A stretch of 6,859 bases of DNA from JAFNAG01 sp964353465 (GCA_964353465.1 CAYGWQ010000292.1:1-6859); one strand, 5' to 3'. Positions 1 through 6,601 are shown, numbered from the stretch's first letter. Notes: generated by a model not told the origin, from the letters alone. Translations and numbers: made by a program.

Positions 1-112
1 CGGTCGGGCTCCTCGACGTACTGTCGAGTACACCTGCGGAGCCCTCGGTCGCGCGCCTTGTATCCATGCCCATCTGCACCGCCTCGCTGCGAAATCTGGT
101 GAGAAATGCGGG
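1..112. other. Structured intergenic sequence downstream of bshB1, possible dispersed repeat
   Basis: No recognisable gene. The stretch holds a nested inverted repeat: outer arms GGGCTCC (6-12) and GGAGCCC (38-44), inner arms CTCGAC (12-17) and GTCGAG (23-28) around a 5-base loop. CGGTCG also occurs twice in direct orientation (1-6 and 46-51). On the minus strand the sequence is in frame with the bshB1 stop codon and stays open for 37 codons to the window edge. Compact palindromes with open frames are common in dispersed intergenic repeats, so I read this as a possible repeat unit running off the window. It could instead be the start of an unrelated downstream gene. No T-run typical of a terminator follows the stems. 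Confidence 0.35.
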
Positions 113-838
113 CTAGCGGAGGCGTCGCTGGCCCTGCTGCCTGAAGAAGCCGACCAGATCCGGTATTTCGGGCGGCACCTTCATGAAAAACGCTTCGCCT
201 TTCGCCCTGCCGATGATGGTGCCGCAATAGGAAACCACCGCATTGACGTGATACAGGAAGTCGGGCTGGCTGAGGTAGGTGTCCGGTTCGCGGGCCGGAT
301 CGAACAATTGCGACTGATGCGCCCGGATTGCCGCCTCCCGCTGCTCGATGTGAGCGGAAACGTCAACAATAAACGTGGGCCGCACATAAGGAGGGAGCAT
401 GTAATACAGGATCGCCTTCGGGTGGAAGCGTTCCCGGCCGGTCCGGATCTTTGCCAGCCCGGCGTGGTGCGCAGCCTCGGCCACGAGCCTGCCGGCATTG
501 GCGTGGTCCGGGTGCGCCTCGTCCCAATGCGGTGCCAGGACCAGCATGGGACGGTGTTTCCGCAGGGCATGGATCACCTTAAGACGCGATTCGGGCGTGA
601 CCATGACGCCGCCGTCCGGAAGGCCGAGGTTCTCGCGCACCTTCAACTCGAGGATCTGCGCCGCCTTTTTGGCCTCACGAGCGCGGATCGCAGGAGTACC
701 GCGCGTTCCCAATTCGCCGCGCGTCAGGTCGACAACGCCGACCGCATAGCCGCGCGCGGCCATCTTGGCTAATGTTCCTCCGATGTGCAGTTCCACATCG
801 TCGGGATGGGCTCCAAAAGCGAGGATGTCTAATGTCAT
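113..838 (-). CDS. bshB1: Bacillithiol biosynthesis deacetylase BshB1 (PIG-L/LmbE family)
   Basis: A zinc-dependent cytoplasmic deacetylase of 241 residues, the usual family length. BshB1 removes the acetyl group from GlcNAc-malate to give GlcN-malate, the second step of bacillithiol synthesis. The N-terminus carries the AHPDDVE signature (residues 10-16), with H11 and D14 as expected zinc ligands and D13 as expected general base. The third ligand is H112 in the HPDH motif (109-112). DLTRGELGTRGT (37-48) and the C-terminal GRAKGEAFF segment (210-218) are typical of the BshB1 branch rather than of other LmbE proteins such as MshB. The ATG lies 3 bases after the bshC stop with only a weak GTGG-like ribosome site, so translation is probably coupled to bshC. 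It is the last gene of the five-gene minus-strand run. All catalytic residues are intact, in contrast to its neighbour BshC. Confidence 0.9.
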   Translation of the reverse strand: MTLDILAFGAHPDDVELHIGGTLAKMAARGYAVGVVDLTRGELGTRGTPAIRAREAKKAAQILELKVRENLGLPDGGVMVTPESRLKVIHALRKHRPMLVLAPHWDEAHPDHANAGRLVAEAAHHAGLAKIRTGRERFHPKAILYYMLPPYVRPTFIVDVSAHIEQREAAIRAHQSQLFDPAREPDTYLSQPDFLYHVNAVVSYCGTIIGRAKGEAFFMKVPPEIPDLVGFFRQQGQRRLR

Positions 839-841
839 AGG

Positions 842-2311
842 CTAATCCACAGAGATGAGCTGATGGGTAAACTTCCACGGATCGATACTCTCATATAAGA
901 TCTGCGGCAACCGCAGCGAGTGACGCAGAACGAAGTGAATGCCTGCATACTCCTTCTCCTGCAGCCTGCCGCGGGGAGCGAGACTATCGCACAAGCGAGA
1001 AACCTGCCGCAAAATGGCGTTTTCGCGCCTCTGCCTGGCTGCCAAAAACCGGATCTCGAGTTTTTCGACCTGATAGGTCATCCGCCGGCGCGAGTTTTTA
1101 ATCCTGGCTCTCAGCTTGTCCGTCGCAACCACCGGGGCGGCAATGTCACCAAGCTGGCTGTCGAGATCAGCTCTCAGCGATCGAAGACGGCTCGGAACAT
1201 CGGAAACGGCCAGTCGTTGCCCTAATCCGGCAGCTGCAGCCTCTGATCCCGCGAAAAGGTTGTGCAGCTGCAATCCGTAACGCGCGAGCACCTTGCGGCT
1301 GCGCGGATCCAGGATAGTGCCACTCACACGGGGCCATATTACAGGGGGTTCCATGCGCAGTGCGGAAAAGAACGGCTGATCCAGAGCACAATTGAAGATC
1401 TCAAGCTCATCCACGACGGTTGCCGCAACCGGCATGATCAGATTCTGCCGGTAGAATGGACCCGGCTTTCGTACCTGCGTGATCGTACTCCTGCCGTCCC
1501 CTGTGATGGCGGAGCCTTGTTCCGCAACTGCCGGCGCATATCCGGCATCCCGCAAAAGCGTTTCCTGCTGTTCGCATGCCTCTTCGAGAGTCCTATCGCC
1601 CGCGTGCGGCGGCAAGCCTGGCGCGAACGGTTCACAGCCCGGCTGTGATGGATCGAAAAGAATCAATCCGGTCGCTTCCATCAGCCTCGCAAGGGTTCGG
1701 CCAAATCCACGCGTCAAGTCGGTGCCAGGCGAGTACGCACCCTTTAACAGCGTCAGGAGATCAGCTTCTGCCGCGACCAGCCCCAATGTGCCGGCAATTT
1801 GACCGAGCAACGATTCGATCTCGCCGGAGATTTCCATAACAGTGCCCGGCGTGGAGCCGAGTTCAAGACGGCACGGGCCTGCGGAACCGAGTAGCAATAC
1901 ACTCCGTTCAGCCGCGGCAGCCGTCGAATCAATCCAGCCCAATGGGACTGCCGGGATCCCGCCGTCTTCCAGCCACGCCGCCAGCCGCGCGGCGGTACAT
2001 ATTTTCAGCCAGCCGTCGAGCGTGCCGCCGAAAAGGCCGGGGCGCAGGCTCGCCACGACTGCCACGGTTTTCGGAGAGCGCAATCTTTCAATGTTGGAAT
2101 TGGATCGCTCGCTGCTCCCGAACCAATCGGCCTGCTTCAGAAGCCATTTGCATAGTTCTTCACGGGGCAGCTCCCGATTCTGCGCTTCCGCCGCGCGCAA
2201 TCGCAGGTTTACGCCATCCGTCACACCAGGGAAAAACTGCCGGACACCGGGCACACCTTCAACAAAGTCGGCAAACAGAGCGGAAATTCCTGGTAGCTCG
2301 CGGAGTCTCAA
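842..2311 (-). CDS. bshC: BshC-like protein (bacillithiol cysteine-adding enzyme family), divergent
   Basis: BshC joins cysteine to GlcN-malate, the last step of bacillithiol synthesis. Family membership is supported by the N-terminal RELPGISALFADF (4-16), PGLFGG (91-96), the VPLGW strand (122-126), RDAGYAPAV (254-262), QNLIMP (289-294), EPPVIWPR (321-328), a helical region around 370-440, and the C-terminal LQEKEY plus YESIDPWKFTHQLI (450-455, 473-486). Adjacency to bshB1 agrees. Oddities: the usual GQQ loop reads SLR (88-90); the usual W-x-x-x-EDHD segment reads WIDSTAAAAERS (126-137); the usual GPAEI motif reads VDELEI (300-305). The part between GYAP and QNLIMP is about 50 residues shorter than in classical BshC, so the protein is 489 residues instead of about 540. 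The start is TTG, overlapping the aldolase stop as TTGA; no better upstream start fits, and residues 1-16 match the family start. Family assignment is firm; activity is uncertain. Confidence 0.82.
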   Translation of the reverse strand: MRLRELPGISALFADFVEGVPGVRQFFPGVTDGVNLRLRAAEAQNRELPREELCKWLLKQADWFGSSERSNSNIERLRSPKTVAVVASLRPGLFGGTLDGWLKICTAARLAAWLEDGGIPAVPLGWIDSTAAAAERSVLLLGSAGPCRLELGSTPGTVMEISGEIESLLGQIAGTLGLVAAEADLLTLLKGAYSPGTDLTRGFGRTLARLMEATGLILFDPSQPGCEPFAPGLPPHAGDRTLEEACEQQETLLRDAGYAPAVAEQGSAITGDGRSTITQVRKPGPFYRQNLIMPVAATVVDELEIFNCALDQPFFSALRMEPPVIWPRVSGTILDPRSRKVLARYGLQLHNLFAGSEAAAAGLGQRLAVSDVPSRLRSLRADLDSQLGDIAAPVVATDKLRARIKNSRRRMTYQVEKLEIRFLAARQRRENAILRQVSRLCDSLAPRGRLQEKEYAGIHFVLRHSLRLPQILYESIDPWKFTHQLISVD

Positions 2312-3222
2312 TGCTGCGAATGCTGCGCGGTCTCGAGCACGCCGGCTGTTTGAAGGATCGATCTGAGCTTGATCTTTTGATCCTCCTTCAAAGGCAACAG
2401 CGGCAGCCGTGCCTCGCCGCCGAAAAAGCCCATGAGGGACATGGCATATTTCAGACCGGGAACGCCGAACAGGCCGGTTACCGCCTCGGCCGGCGGCGTC
2501 AACCGGCGTTGCAGCTCAGCCGCCCCCTGCCAGTCACCGGCACGAAACATCTCATACAGCCCGGTGCACATCGCAGGCAAAGCGCAGGCGATGGCGACGA
2601 TCCCGCCGCAAGCCCCCTGGACCAGGCTGGGGAACAGAGTCGGCGCCGATCCGACCAGAATCTTGAAACGCTTCGGGACGCGCCGGCGGACTTCCGCCTG
2701 CAACGGTAGATTGCCTGAGCTTTCCTTCATGCCGGCAATGTTTTCATGCGCGGCCAGCCTTTCAAGAAGAGCCGCAGAAGCGCCAAATCCCGTAAATTGC
2801 GGTGCATTATAAATTAGCACCGGAATCGGGGAGTGATCCGCGACATTCCAGAAATGGGCATACAGAGCGTCATCCGACATCCTGGCCCGGTAATAGCAGG
2901 GTATGCCGACAAGGGCGTAGTCGGCGCCAAGATCCGCAACCTTCCGTATGAATTCCACGGTGAGACGCGTGGATTCCTTCCCCGCGCCCACTATCATTGT
3001 TCTCCCCGCTTCATGGTGATGACGAGCTTCCTGCACAAGGGCGAGCCGCTCTTGATCGGAGAGGAAATGTGCTTCCCCATTCGATCCCAGCACCGTCAGT
3101 CCTGCCAAAGGCGCCGCGGCCCACCGGTCCAGGTTCTCACGGAATTTATCGATCAGCAATTCGCCGTCAGCGTTGAAGGGCGAGGTAACAGGAGGAAAAA
3201 TTCCGGATAAATTCTTGCTCAT
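2308..3222 (-). CDS. DapA-family class I aldolase, 4-hydroxy-2-oxoglutarate aldolase-like
   Basis: A 304-residue TIM-barrel lyase of the dihydrodipicolinate synthase/N-acetylneuraminate lyase superfamily, cytoplasmic. Visible landmarks: GIFPPVTSPF (7-16), GSNGE (46-50) at the place of the DapA GTTGE substrate loop, CYYRARMS (109-116), active-site Y138 in LIYNAP, Schiff-base lysine K166 in GMKESSG, and GSAPTLFPSLVQGACGGI (191-208). The GSNGE loop, the CYYR.RMS segment and the VADHSPIPV stretch resemble, from memory, mitochondrial 4-hydroxy-2-oxoglutarate aldolase (HOGA1) more than true DapA. The likely reaction is therefore retro-aldol cleavage of a 2-oxo acid to pyruvate, not lysine synthesis. 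KDG aldolase or another pyruvate lyase is possible. It has its own ribosome site (AGAGG, 8-base spacing). Its stop overlaps the TTG start of bshC, so the two are translated together. The C-terminal tail is histidine- and glutamine-rich (HSQH). Confidence 0.85.
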   Translation of the reverse strand: MSKNLSGIFPPVTSPFNADGELLIDKFRENLDRWAAAPLAGLTVLGSNGEAHFLSDQERLALVQEARHHHEAGRTMIVGAGKESTRLTVEFIRKVADLGADYALVGIPCYYRARMSDDALYAHFWNVADHSPIPVLIYNAPQFTGFGASAALLERLAAHENIAGMKESSGNLPLQAEVRRRVPKRFKILVGSAPTLFPSLVQGACGGIVAIACALPAMCTGLYEMFRAGDWQGAAELQRRLTPPAEAVTGLFGVPGLKYAMSLMGFFGGEARLPLLPLKEDQKIKLRSILQTAGVLETAQHSQH

Positions 3223-3230
3223 AGCATTAA

Positions 3231-3235
3231 CCTCT
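3231..3235 (-). promoter_or_regulatory. Ribosome binding site of the aldolase gene
   Basis: Read on the minus strand this is AGAGG, 8 bases before the ATG at 3222. It lies in the 58-base gap after the tsaE stop, the only real gap in the minus-strand run. The aldolase is thus the member of the run best equipped for independent initiation. A separate internal promoter is not evident in the gap. Confidence 0.6.
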
Positions 3236-3280
3236 GAATAATCAAACAGCGAAAACCTCGAGGACGCCGAACCTTCCGGC

Positions 3281-3778
3281 TTACATTCTTCGAGGTCTTC
3301 GAGATCTTTGTGGTTTACTCTCCCGGATGCTTATCAGGCGCGAGTCGCCGCCTTCGTCCTCGAGTTCGATGACCAGGGCTTCATTCCCGTAGGCCCCAAG
3401 CCGTTCGCCCCACTCGACGATGGTGACTCCTTCCCTGCCGATAAAGTCTTCCAGTCCGACGGAACTCAACTCGCGCTCTCCGCCCAAACGATAAAGATCC
3501 ACATGATAAATCGGGCATCGTCCCTGGTAGATATTTACCAGCGTAAAAGAAGGGCTGTGGACCGATGTCGGATTTTGCAGTCCCAACCCTTGCGCCAGCC
3601 CTCTCGCCAAAGTGGTCTTGCCCGTGCCCAAAGAGCCGCATAACAATACCACAGCCGGGGTGGAAAGCGTGCTGCCAAGCCGGATGCCCAGATTATGGGT
3701 ATCCTCAGGAGACCGGCTGTTGACGATGCGAACTTTCGCCATTACCGCCGTTACCAGGCACCTGCGAACCGAACTCAT
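3281..3778 (-). CDS. tsaE: tRNA threonylcarbamoyladenosine biosynthesis ATPase TsaE
   Basis: A small P-loop ATPase that works with TsaB and TsaD in making t6A37 on ANN-decoding tRNAs. Counting 165 residues from the chosen ATG: Walker A GSLGTGKTT (48-56), SPSFTLV (75-81), HVDLYR (92-97, conserved Asp), and VEWGERL (121-127) are all classical TsaE motifs. The aspartate usual in the GDLGxGKT form of the Walker A is serine here. Three starts compete. A GTG at 3787 gives 168 residues. The ATG at 3778 overlaps the nnr stop as ATGA, which favours coupling and is chosen here. An ATG at 3742 gives 153 residues starting MAKVRIV, which aligns best with the usual family N-terminus and has a GGCGG element before it. 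The C-terminus ends in an arginine-rich tail (about residues 155-165). It follows nnr, a common bacterial gene pairing. Confidence 0.9.
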   Translation of the reverse strand: MSSVRRCLVTAVMAKVRIVNSRSPEDTHNLGIRLGSTLSTPAVVLLCGSLGTGKTTLARGLAQGLGLQNPTSVHSPSFTLVNIYQGRCPIYHVDLYRLGGERELSSVGLEDFIGREGVTIVEWGERLGAYGNEALVIELEDEGGDSRLISIRESKPQRSRRPRRM

Positions 3779-5364
3779 TCCTGGCACACTTTCTTAAAGG
3801 CTTTTGGCAGATGCGGAAGCAGATCGGTTGCAATCAACGATTCCTCTCCTACATCTGCCGCGGCGAGGTCTCCGGCAAGGCCGTGCAGATAAACGGCTGC
3901 CGCCAGGTAATCGGCCAGGCGATCGGGACTGCCGCCGTGGTATCTTCTTCTCCACCCCGCCATGAAGCGCCCCATCATCCCCGAGAGGATGTCTCCGGTT
4001 CCTCCTGAAGCCATACCCGGATTGCCCGTAGTGTTGACGTAGAGATGCCCGGAGGGCGTGCCGATAATCGTCTGAAATCCTTTCAATACCGTGAAAACAT
4101 TAAATCTCGCGGCGCAGTTCCCGGCAACCTCCAGGCGATGCTCCTGGACATCTGCGATAGTCAGGCCCAGGAGACGGGTCATTTCTCCCGGGTGGGGCGT
4201 AATAGCAATGGGATGGCCAAGCTCATTGCGCAAGCCTTCGATGTCCCCGGCGAAGGCATTGATACCATCGGCGTCCAGAACGACAGGGACAGGCGCACGC
4301 CGGACCACGATTCTAATTAGTTCCTGCGTCGATCGGTTTGTGGAGAGTCCCGGACCAATGACCACAGCATCCGCCTGGGTAAGAAGCTCGAGCACTTGCG
4401 CGGCGGCTGTTGCATCGGCCGTCCCTTCCCCTGTCTCCGGCAACCAGACGGTCATCAATTCCGGTACCTTGCCAAGCATGTCCTTTCGAAGGCTCTCAGG
4501 CAACATGACAGTGACCAGGCCGGCGCCGGATCGCAGGGTAGCAAGACCCGACATCAAGGCAGCTCCGCTTTTATCCCGTGACCCTGCCAGAGCAAACACA
4601 TGGCCAAAGGAGCCCTTGTGGCTGTCTCGGGCCCGCCGCGGAAGTGTTCGCCTGACTTGCATCGAGTCTATGAGTTCGATGCGATATTCCGGATTACCGA
4701 GAAGAGCTGCGGGTGAGCCGATCGGGGCAATGACGATCCGGCCGGCCTTCTCCGAGGCGGGCGGGAAAATCAGGGCGGGTTTTGGAGCCGTAAAGGTAAC
4801 GGTTAGATCAGCTTGCACGGTTGTCCCGACGAGGTTGGCAGAATCGGCAAAAACTCCGGAAGGCAAATCAATCGAAACCACAAAGGAACGCGGGCGGGCT
4901 TTGTTTATCCACTCGACGACTTCCAGAAAATCCGGATCGATAGGTTTCGAAAGTCCCGTGCCGAACATTGCATCCACAATCACATCCGGATACGGAGTCT
5001 GTCCGAGCATCAAAGAGCGGTCTCGAGCATCAGACAGGATTTGAAGCGGGAGAGCCAAGTTTTGCAGCATCTTCCAGTTTTCGAGTGCATCCCCTTTGAA
5101 TCTGGCCGGATCTCCCAAAATCCAGACCGTTGGAGCGGCGCCTCGAGCCGCCATATGCCGGGCCACAACCAGACCATCACCGCCGTTGTTGCCGATGCCG
5201 CAGACCACCAGAACGTTCTTGTGAGAGAGATTCGCGCATTCCCTCTCAAGCTCATCGATGACCGACCGGCCGGCATTTTCCATCAGAAGGAGTGATGGAA
5301 TGTGGTAGCGTTCGGTGGTCAGGCGATCCACCTCTCCCATCTGCTTCGCCGTGAGGATTTTCAT
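3775..5364 (-). CDS. nnr: Bifunctional NAD(P)H-hydrate epimerase / ADP-dependent NAD(P)H-hydrate dehydratase
   Basis: A 529-residue metabolite-repair enzyme that restores hydrated, damaged NAD(P)H. The N-terminal YjeF_N epimerase domain (about 1-220) interconverts the R and S hydrates. It shows LMENAG (27-32), CGIGNNGGDG (55-64), DAMFGTGL (131-138) and DLPSG (166-170). The C-terminal ribokinase-like domain (about 240-525) dehydrates the S form using ADP or ATP. It shows HKGSFGHVFALAGS (249-262), IGPGL (336-340), DADGINAF (364-371), TPHPGEM (389-395) and NPGMASGGTGDILSG (448-462), with D458 as the expected catalytic Asp. Length and domain order match the bifunctional bacterial form, with no sign of damage. 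The ATG has an AAAGGG site 5 bases upstream. It is the first gene of the minus-strand run and faces away from the protease gene across a 190-base divergent gap. Confidence 0.95.
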   Translation of the reverse strand: MKILTAKQMGEVDRLTTERYHIPSLLLMENAGRSVIDELERECANLSHKNVLVVCGIGNNGGDGLVVARHMAARGAAPTVWILGDPARFKGDALENWKMLQNLALPLQILSDARDRSLMLGQTPYPDVIVDAMFGTGLSKPIDPDFLEVVEWINKARPRSFVVSIDLPSGVFADSANLVGTTVQADLTVTFTAPKPALIFPPASEKAGRIVIAPIGSPAALLGNPEYRIELIDSMQVRRTLPRRARDSHKGSFGHVFALAGSRDKSGAALMSGLATLRSGAGLVTVMLPESLRKDMLGKVPELMTVWLPETGEGTADATAAAQVLELLTQADAVVIGPGLSTNRSTQELIRIVVRRAPVPVVLDADGINAFAGDIEGLRNELGHPIAITPHPGEMTRLLGLTIADVQEHRLEVAGNCAARFNVFTVLKGFQTIIGTPSGHLYVNTTGNPGMASGGTGDILSGMMGRFMAGWRRRYHGGSPDRLADYLAAAVYLHGLAGDLAAADVGEESLIATDLLPHLPKAFKKVCQE

Positions 5365-5390
5365 ATCATCCCTTTACAGGCGCTGAATGA

Positions 5391-5419
5391 TTGACACTAT
5401 TCGAGACCGGGCTTATGAT
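5391..5419 (+). promoter_or_regulatory. Sigma-70-type promoter for the M48 protease gene
   Basis: TTGACA (5391-5396, full consensus -35) and TATGAT (5414-5419, five of six matches to the -10) are separated by exactly 17 bases. Transcription would begin near 5426, giving a leader of about 130 bases before the ATG at 5555. The hexamer ACCGGG (5406-5411) lies between the two boxes. Its complement CCCGGT recurs at 5435-5440 and 5495-5500, so a DNA-binding regulator could act here. No equally good promoter is visible on the opposite strand for nnr. Confidence 0.75.
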
Positions 5420-5438
5420 TAGCCTGATACTTTTCCCG

Positions 5439-5470
5439 GTTGCACGCATCTATTTATTTGTGCGTGCAAC
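5439..5470 (+). repeat. Perfect 10-bp inverted repeat in the protease leader
   Basis: GTTGCACGCA (5439-5448) and TGCGTGCAAC (5461-5470) are exact complements around a 12-base AT-rich loop. The structure begins about 13 bases after the predicted transcription start. It has no T-run behind it, so it is not a simple terminator. It could be a 5' stabilising hairpin in the mRNA or a palindromic operator in the DNA. An outer pair, ACCGGGCTT (5406-5414) and AAGCCCGGT (5492-5500), encloses it. The left outer arm overlaps the -10 box, which would fit a DNA-level site. Confidence 0.6.
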
Positions 5471-5544
5471 GCGCGTCGGAGGAAGTTTATCAAGCCCGGT
5501 GTTAAGCATAACGGGTCTTGATGGGTAAGACAACTGCTCCTCGT

Positions 5545-5550
5545 GGGAGA
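5545..5550 (+). promoter_or_regulatory. Ribosome binding site deciding the M48 start
   Basis: GGGAGA (5545-5550) ends 4 bases before the ATG at 5555. It overlaps an in-frame GTG at 5543 that would otherwise be an upstream start, so the ATG at 5555 is the likely initiation codon. It also places a normal basic signal-peptide N-region (MRHSKK) at the protein start. A second purine-rich element, GGAGGA (5478-5483), has no start codon at a workable distance. Confidence 0.65.
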
Positions 5551-5554
5551 GACT

Positions 5555-6601
5555 ATGAGGCATTCAAAGAAGGCGCTTTACACAGGATTGACGGTATTCA
5601 TGGTCCTGGGAATGTCGATTGCCAGTTTTGCGGCTACCAGGAGGCATGGAGATGTCGAGAATATCGGCAATCGAAGCATCGCTACAAGGGTTTGGGGCAT
5701 CTTCCCGAACTTTATCTCCCTGGAAAGGGAGATTCAGATCGGACAGCAGATATCTGCTGAGTTTGAACAGGCCGCCAAGTTGGTGGAGGATCCCGTCGTC
5801 AGCGACTATGTCGATCGCGTTGGCCAGAACATTGTGAAGCATTCGGATGCCAAGGTTCCCTTCCACATCAAAGTTGTGGATACCGATGAGGTAAATGCGT
5901 TTGCTTTCCCAGGCGGTTTTTTCTATATCAACAAGGGGCTGCTCCTGGAGGCGGAGAACGAAGCGGAACTGGCCGGGGTGATGGCCCACGAGATCTCCCA
6001 CGTGATCGCGCGCCATGCCACGGCGATGATGTCCAAACAGCAGATCCTGCAATTTGCGCAGATTCCGCTCCTGTTTGTGGGCGGATACTGGGCTCAAATG
6101 GCGCTCCAGAATGGCTTGGGGCTCGGGATCAACCTCGGGCTGCTTGGCGTGACGCGCGAATCCGAGAAGGAAGCCGACCAGCTGGGAATCCAGTACCTGT
6201 GGAATTCGGGATACGATCCGAACAGCTTTGTGTCCTTTTTTGAAAAGCTGCAGGATAAGGAGAAGAGTAAGCCCGGAAAGCTTTCGGGATGGTTCCGTAC
6301 GCATCCCTATACGCTGGATCGCATCGCAGCTTCCCTCGACGAGCAGCGCTATCTGCCTGAGAAAGAGAATTACATGGTCAACACCTCTGAGTTTGACCGT
6401 GTGAAGTCCCGATTGCTCGCCATCGACAATGCGATGAAAGCGGACTCCCAGGCCGCGCAGGTTGATCAGAAGAGGCCAACGCTGAAGCGCCGCACCAATA
6501 CCGGGGATGATCCGGCCAACGATCCGGACAATCCGGATCAGAAAAAGAGCAAGCCGACCCTGAAGAAGAAGGACCCTGACGGCGGAGACATCAAGAAGTA
6601 G
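5555..6601 (+). CDS. Secreted M48-family zinc metalloprotease
   Basis: A 348-residue exported peptidase of the M48 (Ste24/BepA/LoiP-like) family, probably acting in envelope protein quality control. A Sec signal peptide spans about residues 1-27: MRHSKK, a hydrophobic core, and an SFA/A or FAA/T cleavage site with no lipobox cysteine. Zinc-site residues are H145, E146 and H149 in HEISH, plus E204 in the EKEAD motif (204-208). NAFAFPGGFFYINKGLL (114-130) and THPYTLDRI (249-257) are standard M48 landmarks. A hydrophobic stretch at about 168-200 follows the active-site helix and may contact membrane. No TPR domain follows; the protein ends in a charged, probably disordered tail (about 297-348) with two PTLK copies (308-311 and 334-337) and Asp-Pro repeats. 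It stands alone, with its own promoter and terminator, divergent from nnr. The exact physiological substrate cannot be read from sequence. Confidence 0.92.
   Translation: MRHSKKALYTGLTVFMVLGMSIASFAATRRHGDVENIGNRSIATRVWGIFPNFISLEREIQIGQQISAEFEQAAKLVEDPVVSDYVDRVGQNIVKHSDAKVPFHIKVVDTDEVNAFAFPGGFFYINKGLLLEAENEAELAGVMAHEISHVIARHATAMMSKQQILQFAQIPLLFVGGYWAQMALQNGLGLGINLGLLGVTRESEKEADQLGIQYLWNSGYDPNSFVSFFEKLQDKEKSKPGKLSGWFRTHPYTLDRIAASLDEQRYLPEKENYMVNTSEFDRVKSRLLAIDNAMKADSQAAQVDQKRPTLKRRTNTGDDPANDPDNPDQKKSKPTLKKKDPDGGDIKK

Noticed and set aside
1942..2709. Plus-strand open frame (255 codons) spanning bshC and the aldolase
   Set aside because: It overlaps two supported genes antisense; the composition is arginine/glutamine/alanine-rich without family features.
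3223..3280. Terminator or promoter in the tsaE-aldolase gap
   Set aside because: Only a 4-bp GCCG/CGGC stem without a T-run is seen, and no convincing -35/-10 pair.
4091..5044. Long plus-strand open frame (317 codons) opposite nnr
   Set aside because: It lies wholly antisense to nnr, whose motifs are unmistakable. Its translation is arginine/serine-rich without any domain, as expected of a shadow frame in GC-rich DNA.
5365..5460. Minus-strand promoter for nnr
   Set aside because: One is expected here, but no pair of boxes with acceptable spacing and match stood out on reading.
5518..5760. Possible leader ORF starting TTG 5518/ATG 5521 before the protease
   Set aside because: It overlaps the protease in another frame, lacks a well-spaced ribosome site, and its translation has no signal or motif.
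5564..6304. Minus-strand open frame (246 codons) opposite the M48 protease
   Set aside because: It is antisense to a clear M48 gene, has no recognisable motif, and has no promoter or ribosome site.
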